IMG/VR virus record: IMGVR_UViG_3300024264_000011
Coordinates: 43,376-107,375 of that record
From: a virus
Length of the DNA: 64,000 bases
Reading direction: 5' to 3' (one strand)
A program made the translations under genes and the position numbers. A model generated the notes under the pieces. It ran no database searches. It saw nothing but the letters and a program-made list of their open reading frames with translations, and was not told the DNA's origin. Every line of letters begins with the position of its first letter. Position 1 is the first letter of the stretch. Below, piece after piece: positions 7,242-13,397 of the stretch.

Positions 7242-7646
7242 TCAACCACCGTCTACCTGACAACCTACCATAGCACCACTAACTACACCTAAAGGAATCG
7301 ACCAGATCCAATTCTTTTTAGTAGCAAGAGTGCCACCTGCTGCACCACCTAGAATACCACCAACAACAGTACCCTCAACGCAAGAATTGTCATCAACATG
7401 TTTCTTAGAGTTATGATTATGGTGTGGGTGTGGATGAATAAACTTCACCTTTTTCTTACAAGGAATTTCTTTTTTGTCTGTATATGTGCGAACATAACCA
7501 GGATTTCTTCTAGTTCCTGGGATATATTCCTCACGATATACAGTCTTGTAACACTTCACATCTCTAGAATAGCCAGAACGTGATCCAGCAATGACATTAG
7601 TCGGGAGTAAGAGAATCGTTAGCAATAATAGAATCGATTTTTTCAT
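7242..7646 (-). CDS. Exported glycine-zipper protein
   Basis: The 134-residue product starts MKKSILLLLTILLLPTNVIA, a clear signal peptide with probable cleavage near residue 20. A basic, His-rich middle (HPHPHHNHNSKKH) is followed by a glycine-zipper hairpin, GTVVGGILGGAAGGTLATKK, and a second hydrophobic segment. This is the layout of glycine-zipper 2TM outer-membrane proteins (SlyB/Rick_17kDa type). It probably acts in the periplasm or envelope of the host, for example in superinfection control or envelope change, but that is inference. It overlaps the upstream gene by 50 bases. Confidence 0.75.
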   Translation of the reverse strand: MKKSILLLLTILLLPTNVIAGSRSGYSRDVKCYKTVYREEYIPGTRRNPGYVRTYTDKKEIPCKKKVKFIHPHPHHNHNSKKHVDDNSCVEGTVVGGILGGAAGGTLATKKNWIWSIPLGVVSGAMVGCQVDGG

Positions 7647-7827
7647 TTTGGAGTACCTTGTCGGTATAGTTGTGAATAATTTCAGTAATTTCATCCTCTG
7701 TCATTGTATTTAACCATGACCACACTGGATCATCTGGATCCCACTCCATTGTAAAAGATCCATCATCATTCTCACTAACTTTCAGAGTATCAATCGGTGG
7801 GGATTCTGGGGTTTCTGAATGTTCCAT
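7597..7827 (-). CDS. Small hypothetical acidic protein
   Basis: A 76-residue product starting MEHSETPESPPIDTLKVSEN. An acidic strand region, SFTMEWDPDDPVWSW, is followed by a helix. Its 3' end overlaps the signal-peptide gene by 50 bases in another frame. No named family is recognised. Confidence 0.75.
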   Translation of the reverse strand: MEHSETPESPPIDTLKVSENDDGSFTMEWDPDDPVWSWLNTMTEDEITEIIHNYTDKVLQNEKIDSIIANDSLTPD

Positions 7828-7948
7828 AATAATTTACATATGCTAAAAATCTATTGATGTTTGGTGTTACTCCCAACGAAAGACAACACTCATACCAGGA
7901 TTGAAAATCTTCATTGACATCCTCCCCCAATTTAAAGTTGATGATCAT
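7790..7948 (-). CDS. Small hypothetical protein
   Basis: A 52-residue product starting MIINFKLGEDVNEDFQSWYE. Its ATG overlaps the TGA of the upstream gene (ATGA), and its end overlaps the next gene by 38 bases. The coupling and composition support it being real. Function is unknown. Confidence 0.65.
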   Translation of the reverse strand: MIINFKLGEDVNEDFQSWYECCLSLGVTPNINRFLAYVNYYGTFRNPRIPTD

Positions 7949-8238
7949 AATTTACCATCAACAATAGCAGATCCTACTACTCTACTATATTGTTCTAATG
8001 TACCATCTTGTTCACACTTAAGATGCCATCGTGTCATATTGATAACAATTTCTTTTGTTAATCCAAACAGGAAATCTTTTCCTGTATCTTTTCTGACACT
8101 TTTCCATAGAAACCTAGTTTCTTCTACATAAAAAGCATCATCAATCCAATCAACTTCAGCAATCTTGGGATGTTCGTTTGTTTTTTCTCTACGTTGTGCT
8201 TCGTCAAACATTTCGTCTGGATAAGGTTCGATGTCCAT
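7945..8238 (-). CDS. Hypothetical protein
   Basis: A 97-residue product starting MDIEPYPDEMFDEAQRREKT. The C-terminal half (FLWKSVRKDTGKDFLFGLTK) looks like a small alpha/beta domain. Start and stop both overlap neighbours (TAATG, ATGA), marking a translationally coupled series. No family is recognised. Confidence 0.75.
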   Translation of the reverse strand: MDIEPYPDEMFDEAQRREKTNEHPKIAEVDWIDDAFYVEETRFLWKSVRKDTGKDFLFGLTKEIVINMTRWHLKCEQDGTLEQYSRVVGSAIVDGKL

Positions 8239-8447
8239 TATTCTTTGTTTTTATTAAATCCAAAAGGTCCTACTTTGTTCTTTACCCTATCTTTCATTAC
8301 AGCACCAGTCATTGCTTCCATGACTTTTAAAACATCTTCTGCTTTGGGTGGAACAGGACCAAGTCTTTCAGAAACAAAATTATATTTCTTAAAGAATTCA
8401 TCTGCTACTAGTTTGTAGTCTTCAACTGTAATTGGTTCATTACTCAT
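8238..8447 (-). CDS. Small hypothetical protein
   Basis: A 69-residue product starting MSNEPITVEDYKLVADEFFK, with two probable helices and a basic C-terminus. It is coupled at both ends to neighbours. No family is recognised. Confidence 0.75.
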   Translation of the reverse strand: MSNEPITVEDYKLVADEFFKKYNFVSERLGPVPPKAEDVLKVMEAMTGAVMKDRVKNKVGPFGFNKNKE

Positions 8448-8587
8448 TTACCTACTCCATAATCAGGTGCTTTCTTTTCAAGATCTCGAATAGTTTGATG
8501 CAGTCGTTCAACTGACTTACGAACCTCGTCGGTTTCTTCCCACTCAAAAATGTCACCAGACTTAGTTACATGTGTTTTTTTAGTCAT
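8444..8587 (-). CDS. Small hypothetical protein, paralogue of the gene at 1339-1497
   Basis: A 47-residue product starting MTKKTHVTKSGDIFEWEET. It shares the MTKK..TK.G..EWEET.EV....LH pattern with the protein at 1339-1497. Its stop overlaps the next start. Function is unknown. Confidence 0.72.
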   Translation of the reverse strand: MTKKTHVTKSGDIFEWEETDEVRKSVERLHQTIRDLEKKAPDYGVGK

Positions 8588-8588
8588 G

Positions 8589-8822
8589 TTAATCTCCAGG
8601 TAGATTTTGTTCTTTACGATATTTTTTGATAAATCGTTTTATCTTCCACTGATCATACTTTATCCTTGGCCACATTGTCAAGATCATCCATCTACGACGA
8701 ATCCCAATCATTAGTTCTAAGAATCTTACATTAACTAATCTTGCGGCATTTTCATCAGTAACAATAAAATAAACTGCGATTGAAAAGATTACTAATACTG
8801 TGTAGTAAGATCCTGTATACAT
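8589..8822 (-). CDS. Small membrane protein
   Basis: A 77-residue protein with one hydrophobic N-terminal segment at about residues 5-22 (SYYTVLVIFSIAVYFIV). A strongly basic cytoplasmic tail rich in Arg, Lys and Trp follows (IRRRWMILTMW, KRFIKKYRKE). The tail could bind nucleic acid or lipid head groups. The ATG is two bases from the upstream stop. Confidence 0.75.
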   Translation of the reverse strand: MYTGSYYTVLVIFSIAVYFIVTDENAARLVNVRFLELMIGIRRRWMILTMWPRIKYDQWKIKRFIKKYRKEQNLPGD

Positions 8823-8824
8823 TC

Positions 8825-9001
8825 TCAGAACTCCTGATTTCTTTTAAAGTCTAGGTAAGCAAGAATTTCACTTCTCCACTCCATTAATTCATTAAAACAG
8901 AGTTGTTCATGAGCATCTCTCCTAAGATCTGGATCTGGTTTCAAAACACTCTCATAAAATAAATTAAATGCGTCTTTACGTTTAAGATGTTTTTCATCCA
9001 T
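8825..9001 (-). CDS. Small hypothetical protein
   Basis: A 58-residue helical product starting MDEKHLKRKDAFNLFYESVL. It is rich in charged residues, with Trp and Phe in a probable amphipathic helix. It fits between two small genes with short gaps. No family is recognised. Confidence 0.7.
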   Translation of the reverse strand: MDEKHLKRKDAFNLFYESVLKPDPDLRRDAHEQLCFNELMEWRSEILAYLDFKRNQEF

Positions 9002-9032
9002 GATAGTCTTGCGAATATGGTGATATCATAAC

Positions 9033-9209
9033 CTATGTAGGATCATTTTTGTGTTTTTTACGGTATTTTTTAAGAATTCCGTACCCTTCCTTTATCCGTT
9101 GATAAGCTTCTTCACTTGATAGTTTATCAGCAATTTCCATATTTACTGCATTAGTTACTACCATTTCAAATTGTCTCAGTTGTAAATCATAATTATCAAA
9201 ATTATACAT
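9033..9209 (-). CDS. Small hypothetical protein
   Basis: A 58-residue helical product starting MYNFDNYDLQLRQFEMVVTN, with a basic tail (KKYRKKHKNDPT). The start is well supported: GGAGGATAATT precedes the ATG, one of the strongest ribosome binding sites here. No family is recognised. Confidence 0.75.
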   Translation of the reverse strand: MYNFDNYDLQLRQFEMVVTNAVNMEIADKLSSEEAYQRIKEGYGILKKYRKKHKNDPT

Positions 9210-9240
9210 AATTATCCTCCTTATACTACACAGTAGCTAT

Positions 9241-9266
9241 AAAAAAACCACCCCAAAGGGTGGTTT
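9241..9266 (-). terminator. Rho-independent terminator
   Basis: A 9-bp perfect stem (aaaccaccc / gggtggttt) with loop caaa is followed on the minus strand by a T run. It would end the unit containing the genes at 9356-10473. The gap 9210-9355 otherwise shows no coding frame; it contains only this hairpin and A/T-rich leader. Confidence 0.85.
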
Positions 9267-9355
9267 AATCGTTATTGGGGATAATTTAATCTCAAAGACC
9301 AATTAATATAGAACGTTCATGCGAACATTTTAGGTAATTAAACCACTCGCAGGAT

Positions 9356-9541
9356 TTATCCCCAATCATCTTTAGTATCAAAATCTGGATCAGATTTTCG
9401 ATTCCACCTCTTTTTACCTGAGATTTTATATCCACTAGCAAGTTCGTCATATTCATAGTCAGTGTTCATTGCATAATTAAGTTTTTCTTCCTTAGAAGTA
9501 TTGTACTTTTTAGCGGAATACTTGCGATGAGTTCGTGCCAT
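9356..9541 (-). CDS. Small basic hypothetical protein
   Basis: A 61-residue product starting MARTHRKYSAKKYNTSKEEK, basic and Tyr-rich at the N-terminus, acidic at the end. GGAGAAAC lies upstream of the ATG. It might bind nucleic acid given its charge, but no motif is seen. It is followed by the terminator at 9241-9266. Confidence 0.7.
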   Translation of the reverse strand: MARTHRKYSAKKYNTSKEEKLNYAMNTDYEYDELASGYKISGKKRWNRKSDPDFDTKDDWG

Positions 9542-9570
9542 TGTAGTTTAGTTTCTCCGTTAATAAAAAA

Positions 9571-9738
9571 TTACTCGTAATAAGAGTCGAAAGCGAATTC
9601 GTATTCAGATTGTGGATCATCATAGAAATCACAATCTTCTTTATCATTTATTTCAAACTTGCGATAATATTCGTCAAGTTGAATTTCATCCCTAATTTCG
9701 TCAATGATTGAACGTTTGTGGATGGGTGTTGAGAACAT
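9571..9738 (-). CDS. Small acidic hypothetical protein
   Basis: A 55-residue product starting MFSTPIHKRSIIDEIRDEIQ. The C-terminal half is packed with Asp, Glu, Tyr and Phe (DFYDDPQSEYEFAFDSYYE). It resembles the acidic proteins at 54-967 in composition. The start lies about 25 bases downstream of the promoter at 9766-9794. Function is unknown. Confidence 0.7.
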   Translation of the reverse strand: MFSTPIHKRSIIDEIRDEIQLDEYYRKFEINDKEDCDFYDDPQSEYEFAFDSYYE

Positions 9739-9765
9739 TGTCAGATTCCTCTGATGTACCTGGCT

Positions 9766-9794
9766 ATAATATAGGCAAGTTCCCTCCTTGTCAA
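9766..9794 (-). promoter_or_regulatory. Sigma70-type promoter
   Basis: A perfect TTGACA (9789-9794) and TATTAT (9766-9771) on the minus strand have a 17-base spacer. The string TATATTATAGCCAGG recalls the TATATTAGCCA signature of promoters further downstream. It serves the genes at 9571-9738 and 9356-9541. Confidence 0.85.
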
Positions 9795-9812
9795 GGGCCG
9801 GAACGAAAAAAA

Positions 9813-9959
9813 TTATTTATCTATCAATAGAGTACGAATCCACTCATCAAATTCTTCTCCGATGGAGATTGCATCTTCAAATTGTCCCTGATTTATCAGG
9901 GACTCAAGTCTCTCCATTCTCTCCTTGAGAATAAGTTTGATGTTTTCTTCAGTGATCAT
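9813..9959 (-). CDS. Small hypothetical helical protein
   Basis: A 48-residue product starting MITEENIKLILKERMERLES. It looks like a single long helix followed by a second (DAISIGEEFDEWIRTLL). Its ATG overlaps the TGA of the zinc-ribbon gene. The coding sequence contains a perfect 8-bp hairpin at 9884-9903. Confidence 0.7.
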   Translation of the reverse strand: MITEENIKLILKERMERLESLINQGQFEDAISIGEEFDEWIRTLLIDK

Positions 9960-10237
9960 ATTTCTTTAGACCATTTTCCAATTGGACATGAGGAGTGTTT
10001 CAATCTTGTTTTAGCTGACATAAAGCACCCACAACGTTTACATTGTGTAGTAGATGAATTAAATTCATCACATGATCTACAAATTCTTAATCTGTTATCT
10101 ACAGTTTCTTTCGGGACAAATGCAGATCTACCTTTAGATATTTCACCAATAGAATCTGTAATATTTTCAGAGAGACCTTTCATTTTGTTGATAAGGTCTC
10201 TCTTCATTTTGTCCCTAATTTCTCGGGACTTAGACAT
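9956..10237 (-). CDS. Small zinc-ribbon-like protein
   Basis: A 93-residue protein. The N-terminal half is basic and helical (MSKSREIRDKMKRDLINKMK). The C-terminal half has a Cys cluster, CRSC near 53-56, then CKRCGCF near 67-73 and a final Cys near 83 (SSCPIGKW). This spacing suggests a zinc-binding ribbon. Such proteins are frequent in cyanophages. It may bind nucleic acid or protein. It follows the coiled-coil gene at 10237 with a one-base overlap. The sequence also contains a 10-bp inverted repeat at 10170-10202. Confidence 0.78.
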   Translation of the reverse strand: MSKSREIRDKMKRDLINKMKGLSENITDSIGEISKGRSAFVPKETVDNRLRICRSCDEFNSSTTQCKRCGCFMSAKTRLKHSSCPIGKWSKEI

Positions 10238-10473
10238 TATTCTTCAACAGTTCCAGAAGCGTCAGAAGTGGTTTCTGGAAGAGTTACTTGTTCACCTTCA
10301 GTAGGTGGTTCCAAGATATTCATGCTTTCAATAGCACCTTGGAGTTTCAGGAAAAGTTCTTTCCTCCTTGCAAGTTCAGCATCGAGTTGTTGAATTTCCT
10401 CTGCACACTTTTTCTGTTGTTCGAGGAAGTTTGCACGAAGTTCTGCGGGAGTTTGTGTAGGAGTTGCTGTCAT
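10237..10473 (-). CDS. Small coiled-coil protein
   Basis: A 78-residue protein with a Thr/Pro-rich start (MTATPTQTPAELRANF). A clear coiled-coil helix at about 15-50 (QQLDAELARRKELFLKLQ) leads to an acidic, Thr-rich tail. It is likely an oligomeric scaffold or adaptor. It is the first gene after the promoter at 10501-10529. Confidence 0.78.
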   Translation of the reverse strand: MTATPTQTPAELRANFLEQQKKCAEEIQQLDAELARRKELFLKLQGAIESMNILEPPTEGEQVTLPETTSDASGTVEE

Positions 10474-10500
10474 TGTTGATAAAAGTTGATTACGATAACA

Positions 10501-10529
10501 ATCATAGATTATTTAGACGTGTTTGTCAA
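10501..10529 (-). promoter_or_regulatory. Sigma70-type promoter
   Basis: TTGACA (10524-10529) and TATGAT (10501-10506) on the minus strand are 17 bases apart. It starts the 10473-9813 unit. The leader ends about 30 bases before the ATG at 10473. Confidence 0.88.
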
Positions 10530-10594
10530 GGGTATTGACACGGTTAACCGAACTCAGTAGAATAACTCTGTCAGGGTTCAAAAGAGAAGCTATA

Positions 10595-11293
10595 TTACTT
10601 ATCAAATGCATGGTGTGATTTTAATCCATTAGCTCTTACATAATGAAAGAATATTTGGTGATGATATTCTGGTTCTCGTATTAATTTTCTTAGATTACTA
10701 AAGACAAAGTTATATTTGGATTTTAAAGGAGTTCTCCAGTGTTCAACATCACAACCCATATAGACAATACCATCACCATCTTTTAAATTAGCATAAACTT
10801 CTTTTCCACCTAAAGTTTTTAAACAAAAACTCCATGGTTTATGAGAAGCTTTGCTAATTTGTATTGATACTGAAATTTCACAAGCATCTCTATCTACATG
10901 TCTCTCTAGTTTTTGACCTAAAAAATAAAATCGTTCATAGTAATAGGTATTATATAATTCGTCATTCAATATTTTTTCTAAAATAGTTTTTACTTTAGAA
11001 TGAGTTGTTTTATATTTTGGATAACCATATCTTGCTAAAGAACCAGATACTTGAACTTCATCTGGTTCATGCGAGTATTTGTCATATGAACCATAATAAC
11101 TAAGTTTACCTCTTTCTCTTGGAACTTTAGTATAAAGTTCTTCTGGATCTACTAAATTACGAATAATTAGAAACCCATGTCTTTTTAAAAATTGTTGAGC
11201 ACCAATAGGCACAGTATCATCTCCTGGGTCTATTGATATACTCATATCTCTGTATTCTCTATAATCTTCAAAGATACGTGCTGCAATTTCCAT
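10595..11293 (-). CDS. 2-oxoglutarate/Fe(II)-dependent oxygenase
   Basis: A 232-residue protein starting MEIAARIFEDYREYRD. The start is fixed by GGAGGT five bases upstream. The metal triad looks complete: HxD at His132/Asp134 (RHVDRDACEISVSI) and a distal His at 185 (DVEHWRTPL) within the double-stranded beta helix. The N-terminus has the usual 'FL.RHGFLIIRNLV' entry seen in phytanoyl or prolyl hydroxylase-like enzymes. It is adjacent to a second oxygenase (11296-11919), both downstream of the fibre genes. The substrate is unknown. Modification of tail fibre or of a surface or DNA target is inference. Confidence 0.75.
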   Translation of the reverse strand: MEIAARIFEDYREYRDMSISIDPGDDTVPIGAQQFLKRHGFLIIRNLVDPEELYTKVPRERGKLSYYGSYDKYSHEPDEVQVSGSLARYGYPKYKTTHSKVKTILEKILNDELYNTYYYERFYFLGQKLERHVDRDACEISVSIQISKASHKPWSFCLKTLGGKEVYANLKDGDGIVYMGCDVEHWRTPLKSKYNFVFSNLRKLIREPEYHHQIFFHYVRANGLKSHHAFDK

Positions 11294-11295
11294 AA

Positions 11296-11919
11296 TTACC
11301 TCCAACGGGGTCCTACAACCCAACCAACTAATGATTTACGTAAACCAGATTTAACTTTTAAAACTCTATGTTTTGTTCTAGAATCAAATATAATTATTGT
11401 TCCTTTCTTTCTAGGGGCAAAATAACTTTGATCAGTTTCGTCGAGTAACTGGAGATTACCACCAGTATAATTTTCCGAATCAGATAACTGCAAGACAAAA
11501 GATAACTTTCTTACCATTTCACATTTTTCACTTACATAGTCTTCATTAGATTTAAATTTACCGTCTTCCAAAATATTAGTTGGAGAATAACAAGAAGCAA
11601 TACCAGCATCTATATGCCATTTATAGAACTCACCTGGATTATAATGTGTATACTGAATATTTTCTCCATCTACATTAGATATATCATAGAGAAAATTTTC
11701 TCTATTTGCTTTTTGTACATAGTGCCACAAAAAACCAGAAACCCAATGCGTAGTTGGTATCCACGCATTGTATGAGTTTCTTTTAGATTCATCTATTACA
11801 TCATTCTGTAGTTTTGATTTCTGCACGTGCTCATCAAAATTCTTAGATAAATCTTTTCCTAATACATCTACAATATCTTCTGGTAGGTTGGTATCAAACC
11901 AAATACTTTGATATGACAT
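11296..11919 (-). CDS. Prolyl 4-hydroxylase-like 2-oxoglutarate/Fe(II) oxygenase
   Basis: A 207-residue protein starting MSYQSIWFDTNLPED. The P4Hc domain is clear. HxD is at His102/Asp104 (FYKWHIDAG). The strand GGNLQLLD follows near 153-160. The distal His184 lies in IIIFDSRTKHRVLKV, with a basic residue about ten positions later (R194/K195) to bind 2-oxoglutarate. Such enzymes are common in cyanophages, often near tail genes. The substrate may be a phage structural protein, but that is inference. The next gene begins two bases after its stop. Confidence 0.85.
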   Translation of the reverse strand: MSYQSIWFDTNLPEDIVDVLGKDLSKNFDEHVQKSKLQNDVIDESKRNSYNAWIPTTHWVSGFLWHYVQKANRENFLYDISNVDGENIQYTHYNPGEFYKWHIDAGIASCYSPTNILEDGKFKSNEDYVSEKCEMVRKLSFVLQLSDSENYTGGNLQLLDETDQSYFAPRKKGTIIIFDSRTKHRVLKVKSGLRKSLVGWVVGPRWR

Positions 11920-11939
11920 AAACAAACATCAAATGTACA

Positions 11940-12320
11940 TTATATATGCTCAAACTTTAACCACGAATCAGTATCCTCATCCCAAAAATAGTTATATTCA
12001 TTATAATCATCTGGATATGGTATTGGAGGTTCCCATACCAAAGATTCCATATTTAATGTCCAAGATTCGTGTGGTTTGTTTTCAATGAAACAATCTCTAT
12101 CTGGTACGTATAAATTACCTATACCAGCAAATTTACTTCTAATATTTGAATTAAATGATGTCTGTAACCATGTAGAATTTGGATCACTTACAATTTGTCT
12201 ACAAAGTTCAATACCCGTAGATTCACTTTCATTACCATTCTCATCTAAAATTTCTTCATTTGCAATAACTATAGTTTTAATAACTATGTTATTTTCATCC
12301 AATTGTGTAAAATGTGCCAT
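11940..12320 (-). CDS. Tail-fibre-associated conserved protein
   Basis: A 126-residue protein starting MAHFTQLDENNIVIKTIVIA. It fits a short protein type found in many marine T4-like phages, with the pattern W.QTS.N..IR.K.AGIG..Y and a final Pro/Trp/Tyr-rich segment (WEPPIPYPDD, YFWDEDTDSW). It sits immediately after the glycine-rich adhesin gene. A role in fibre assembly or as a small tail component is likely from position but unproven. Confidence 0.7.
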   Translation of the reverse strand: MAHFTQLDENNIVIKTIVIANEEILDENGNESESTGIELCRQIVSDPNSTWLQTSFNSNIRSKFAGIGNLYVPDRDCFIENKPHESWTLNMESLVWEPPIPYPDDYNEYNYFWDEDTDSWLKFEHI

Positions 12321-12326
12321 AATAGT

Positions 12327-13397
12327 TTACTGATACTTGTAAATAAATCTAACTAAACCTGATCCACCGTTACCACCAGCGCCTCTATATTGTGGGGCAT
12401 CTCTTTGACCTCCTCCACCTCCACCTGCTCCTCTATTAGCACTTCCAGCACCAGCATTAGCGGTATTAATGGATCCAGCACCACCTCCACCCGATCCACC
12501 CGATCCTGCTTGAGTTTGCGCTGGTGCATAAGCACCACCAGGTCTAGAACAACCTCCGCCACCTCCAGCTCCATATCTTATCGTTACCTGCATATTAGTT
12601 TGTTCAACTGACCACACAAGGCCATTGCCACCAGGGCCTCCTCTAAAAACACGTCCATCCTGAGTTGGATAAGGACCAGGGCAATTTCTTCCAGTTTGTT
12701 CAGCACCTCCGCCTCCACCTCCAGCGCCATTTCCTGGAATTGTATAAGATCCTGTACCACCATTTTTTCCTTGTGGTGGAGAAACAGCAGGAGTATTACC
12801 ATTTCCACCAGGCCAACCGCTAACTGGATTTCCTCTTACAGATCCACCTCCACCAGATCCTCCAGCATTACCAGCAGAAAATCTTCCACCTCTTCCACCA
12901 CCAGCAGATGTAATTCCATTAAAAGATGATGAACTTCCATTAGATCCATTACCAGAGTTTGGTCCTCCTGGACCACCAGATCCTCCAGCACCTACAACAA
13001 CTGGATAACTACCAGGTGATATATTCATAGTGCCGGTTCTCATACCACCTCCGCCTCCACCTCCAGAGATTCCGCCGCCTCCTCCACCGCCGCCACCGAC
13101 GACGCAATAATATAATTCGGGTGCATCATCAGGTGCATGATTTATAGTTAACGTACCACTACTACTAAATTCAACTCTTCTCCAATTACCATTAGTAGCA
13201 TTTGGTGAATTTCCAGGATATGATACTGACATATAAGTCCTATTAAGACCCCTAAAACTATTCATAGATATTGCACCTGTTGCAATTCCAATAGCTGCTC
13301 TCATTGCAGCATCACCAAGACTACGAGTTGCACCACTAGCATGTCCCACGTATGATTGAATTTGGTTTATACTAATAGATCCAGTAGGTAAAGGCAT
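12327..13397 (-). CDS. Glycine-rich adhesin-like tail fibre tip protein
   Basis: A 356-residue protein. The N-terminal 55 residues form a conserved attachment module (MPLPTGSISINQIQSYVGHA, then MNSFRGLN). After a beta segment, about 230 residues are dominated by Gly, Ser, Ala and Asn with runs of up to eight Gly, interrupted by short variable loops. This recalls glycine-rich adhesins (T-even gp38-like tips) where polyglycine-II sandwiches present receptor-binding loops. It overlaps the end of the large fibre gene by one base. It is probably the host-range tip; the receptor is unknown. Confidence 0.75.
   Translation of the reverse strand: MPLPTGSISINQIQSYVGHASGATRSLGDAAMRAAIGIATGAISMNSFRGLNRTYMSVSYPGNSPNATNGNWRRVEFSSSGTLTINHAPDDAPELYYCVVGGGGGGGGGISGGGGGGGMRTGTMNISPGSYPVVVGAGGSGGPGGPNSGNGSNGSSSSFNGITSAGGGRGGRFSAGNAGGSGGGGSVRGNPVSGWPGGNGNTPAVSPPQGKNGGTGSYTIPGNGAGGGGGGAEQTGRNCPGPYPTQDGRVFRGGPGGNGLVWSVEQTNMQVTIRYGAGGGGGCSRPGGAYAPAQTQAGSGGSGGGGAGSINTANAGAGSANRGAGGGGGGQRDAPQYRGAGGNGGSGLVRFIYKYQ

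Noticed and set aside
9882-10304. Plus-strand open frame of 140 codons
   Set aside because: It opposes three coupled small genes, including the zinc-ribbon protein, with good promoter and overlap evidence on the minus strand.
12353-12808. Open frames rich in Val, Glu and Leu in other frames of the glycine-rich gene
   Set aside because: These are frame shadows of GGN-type codon runs.
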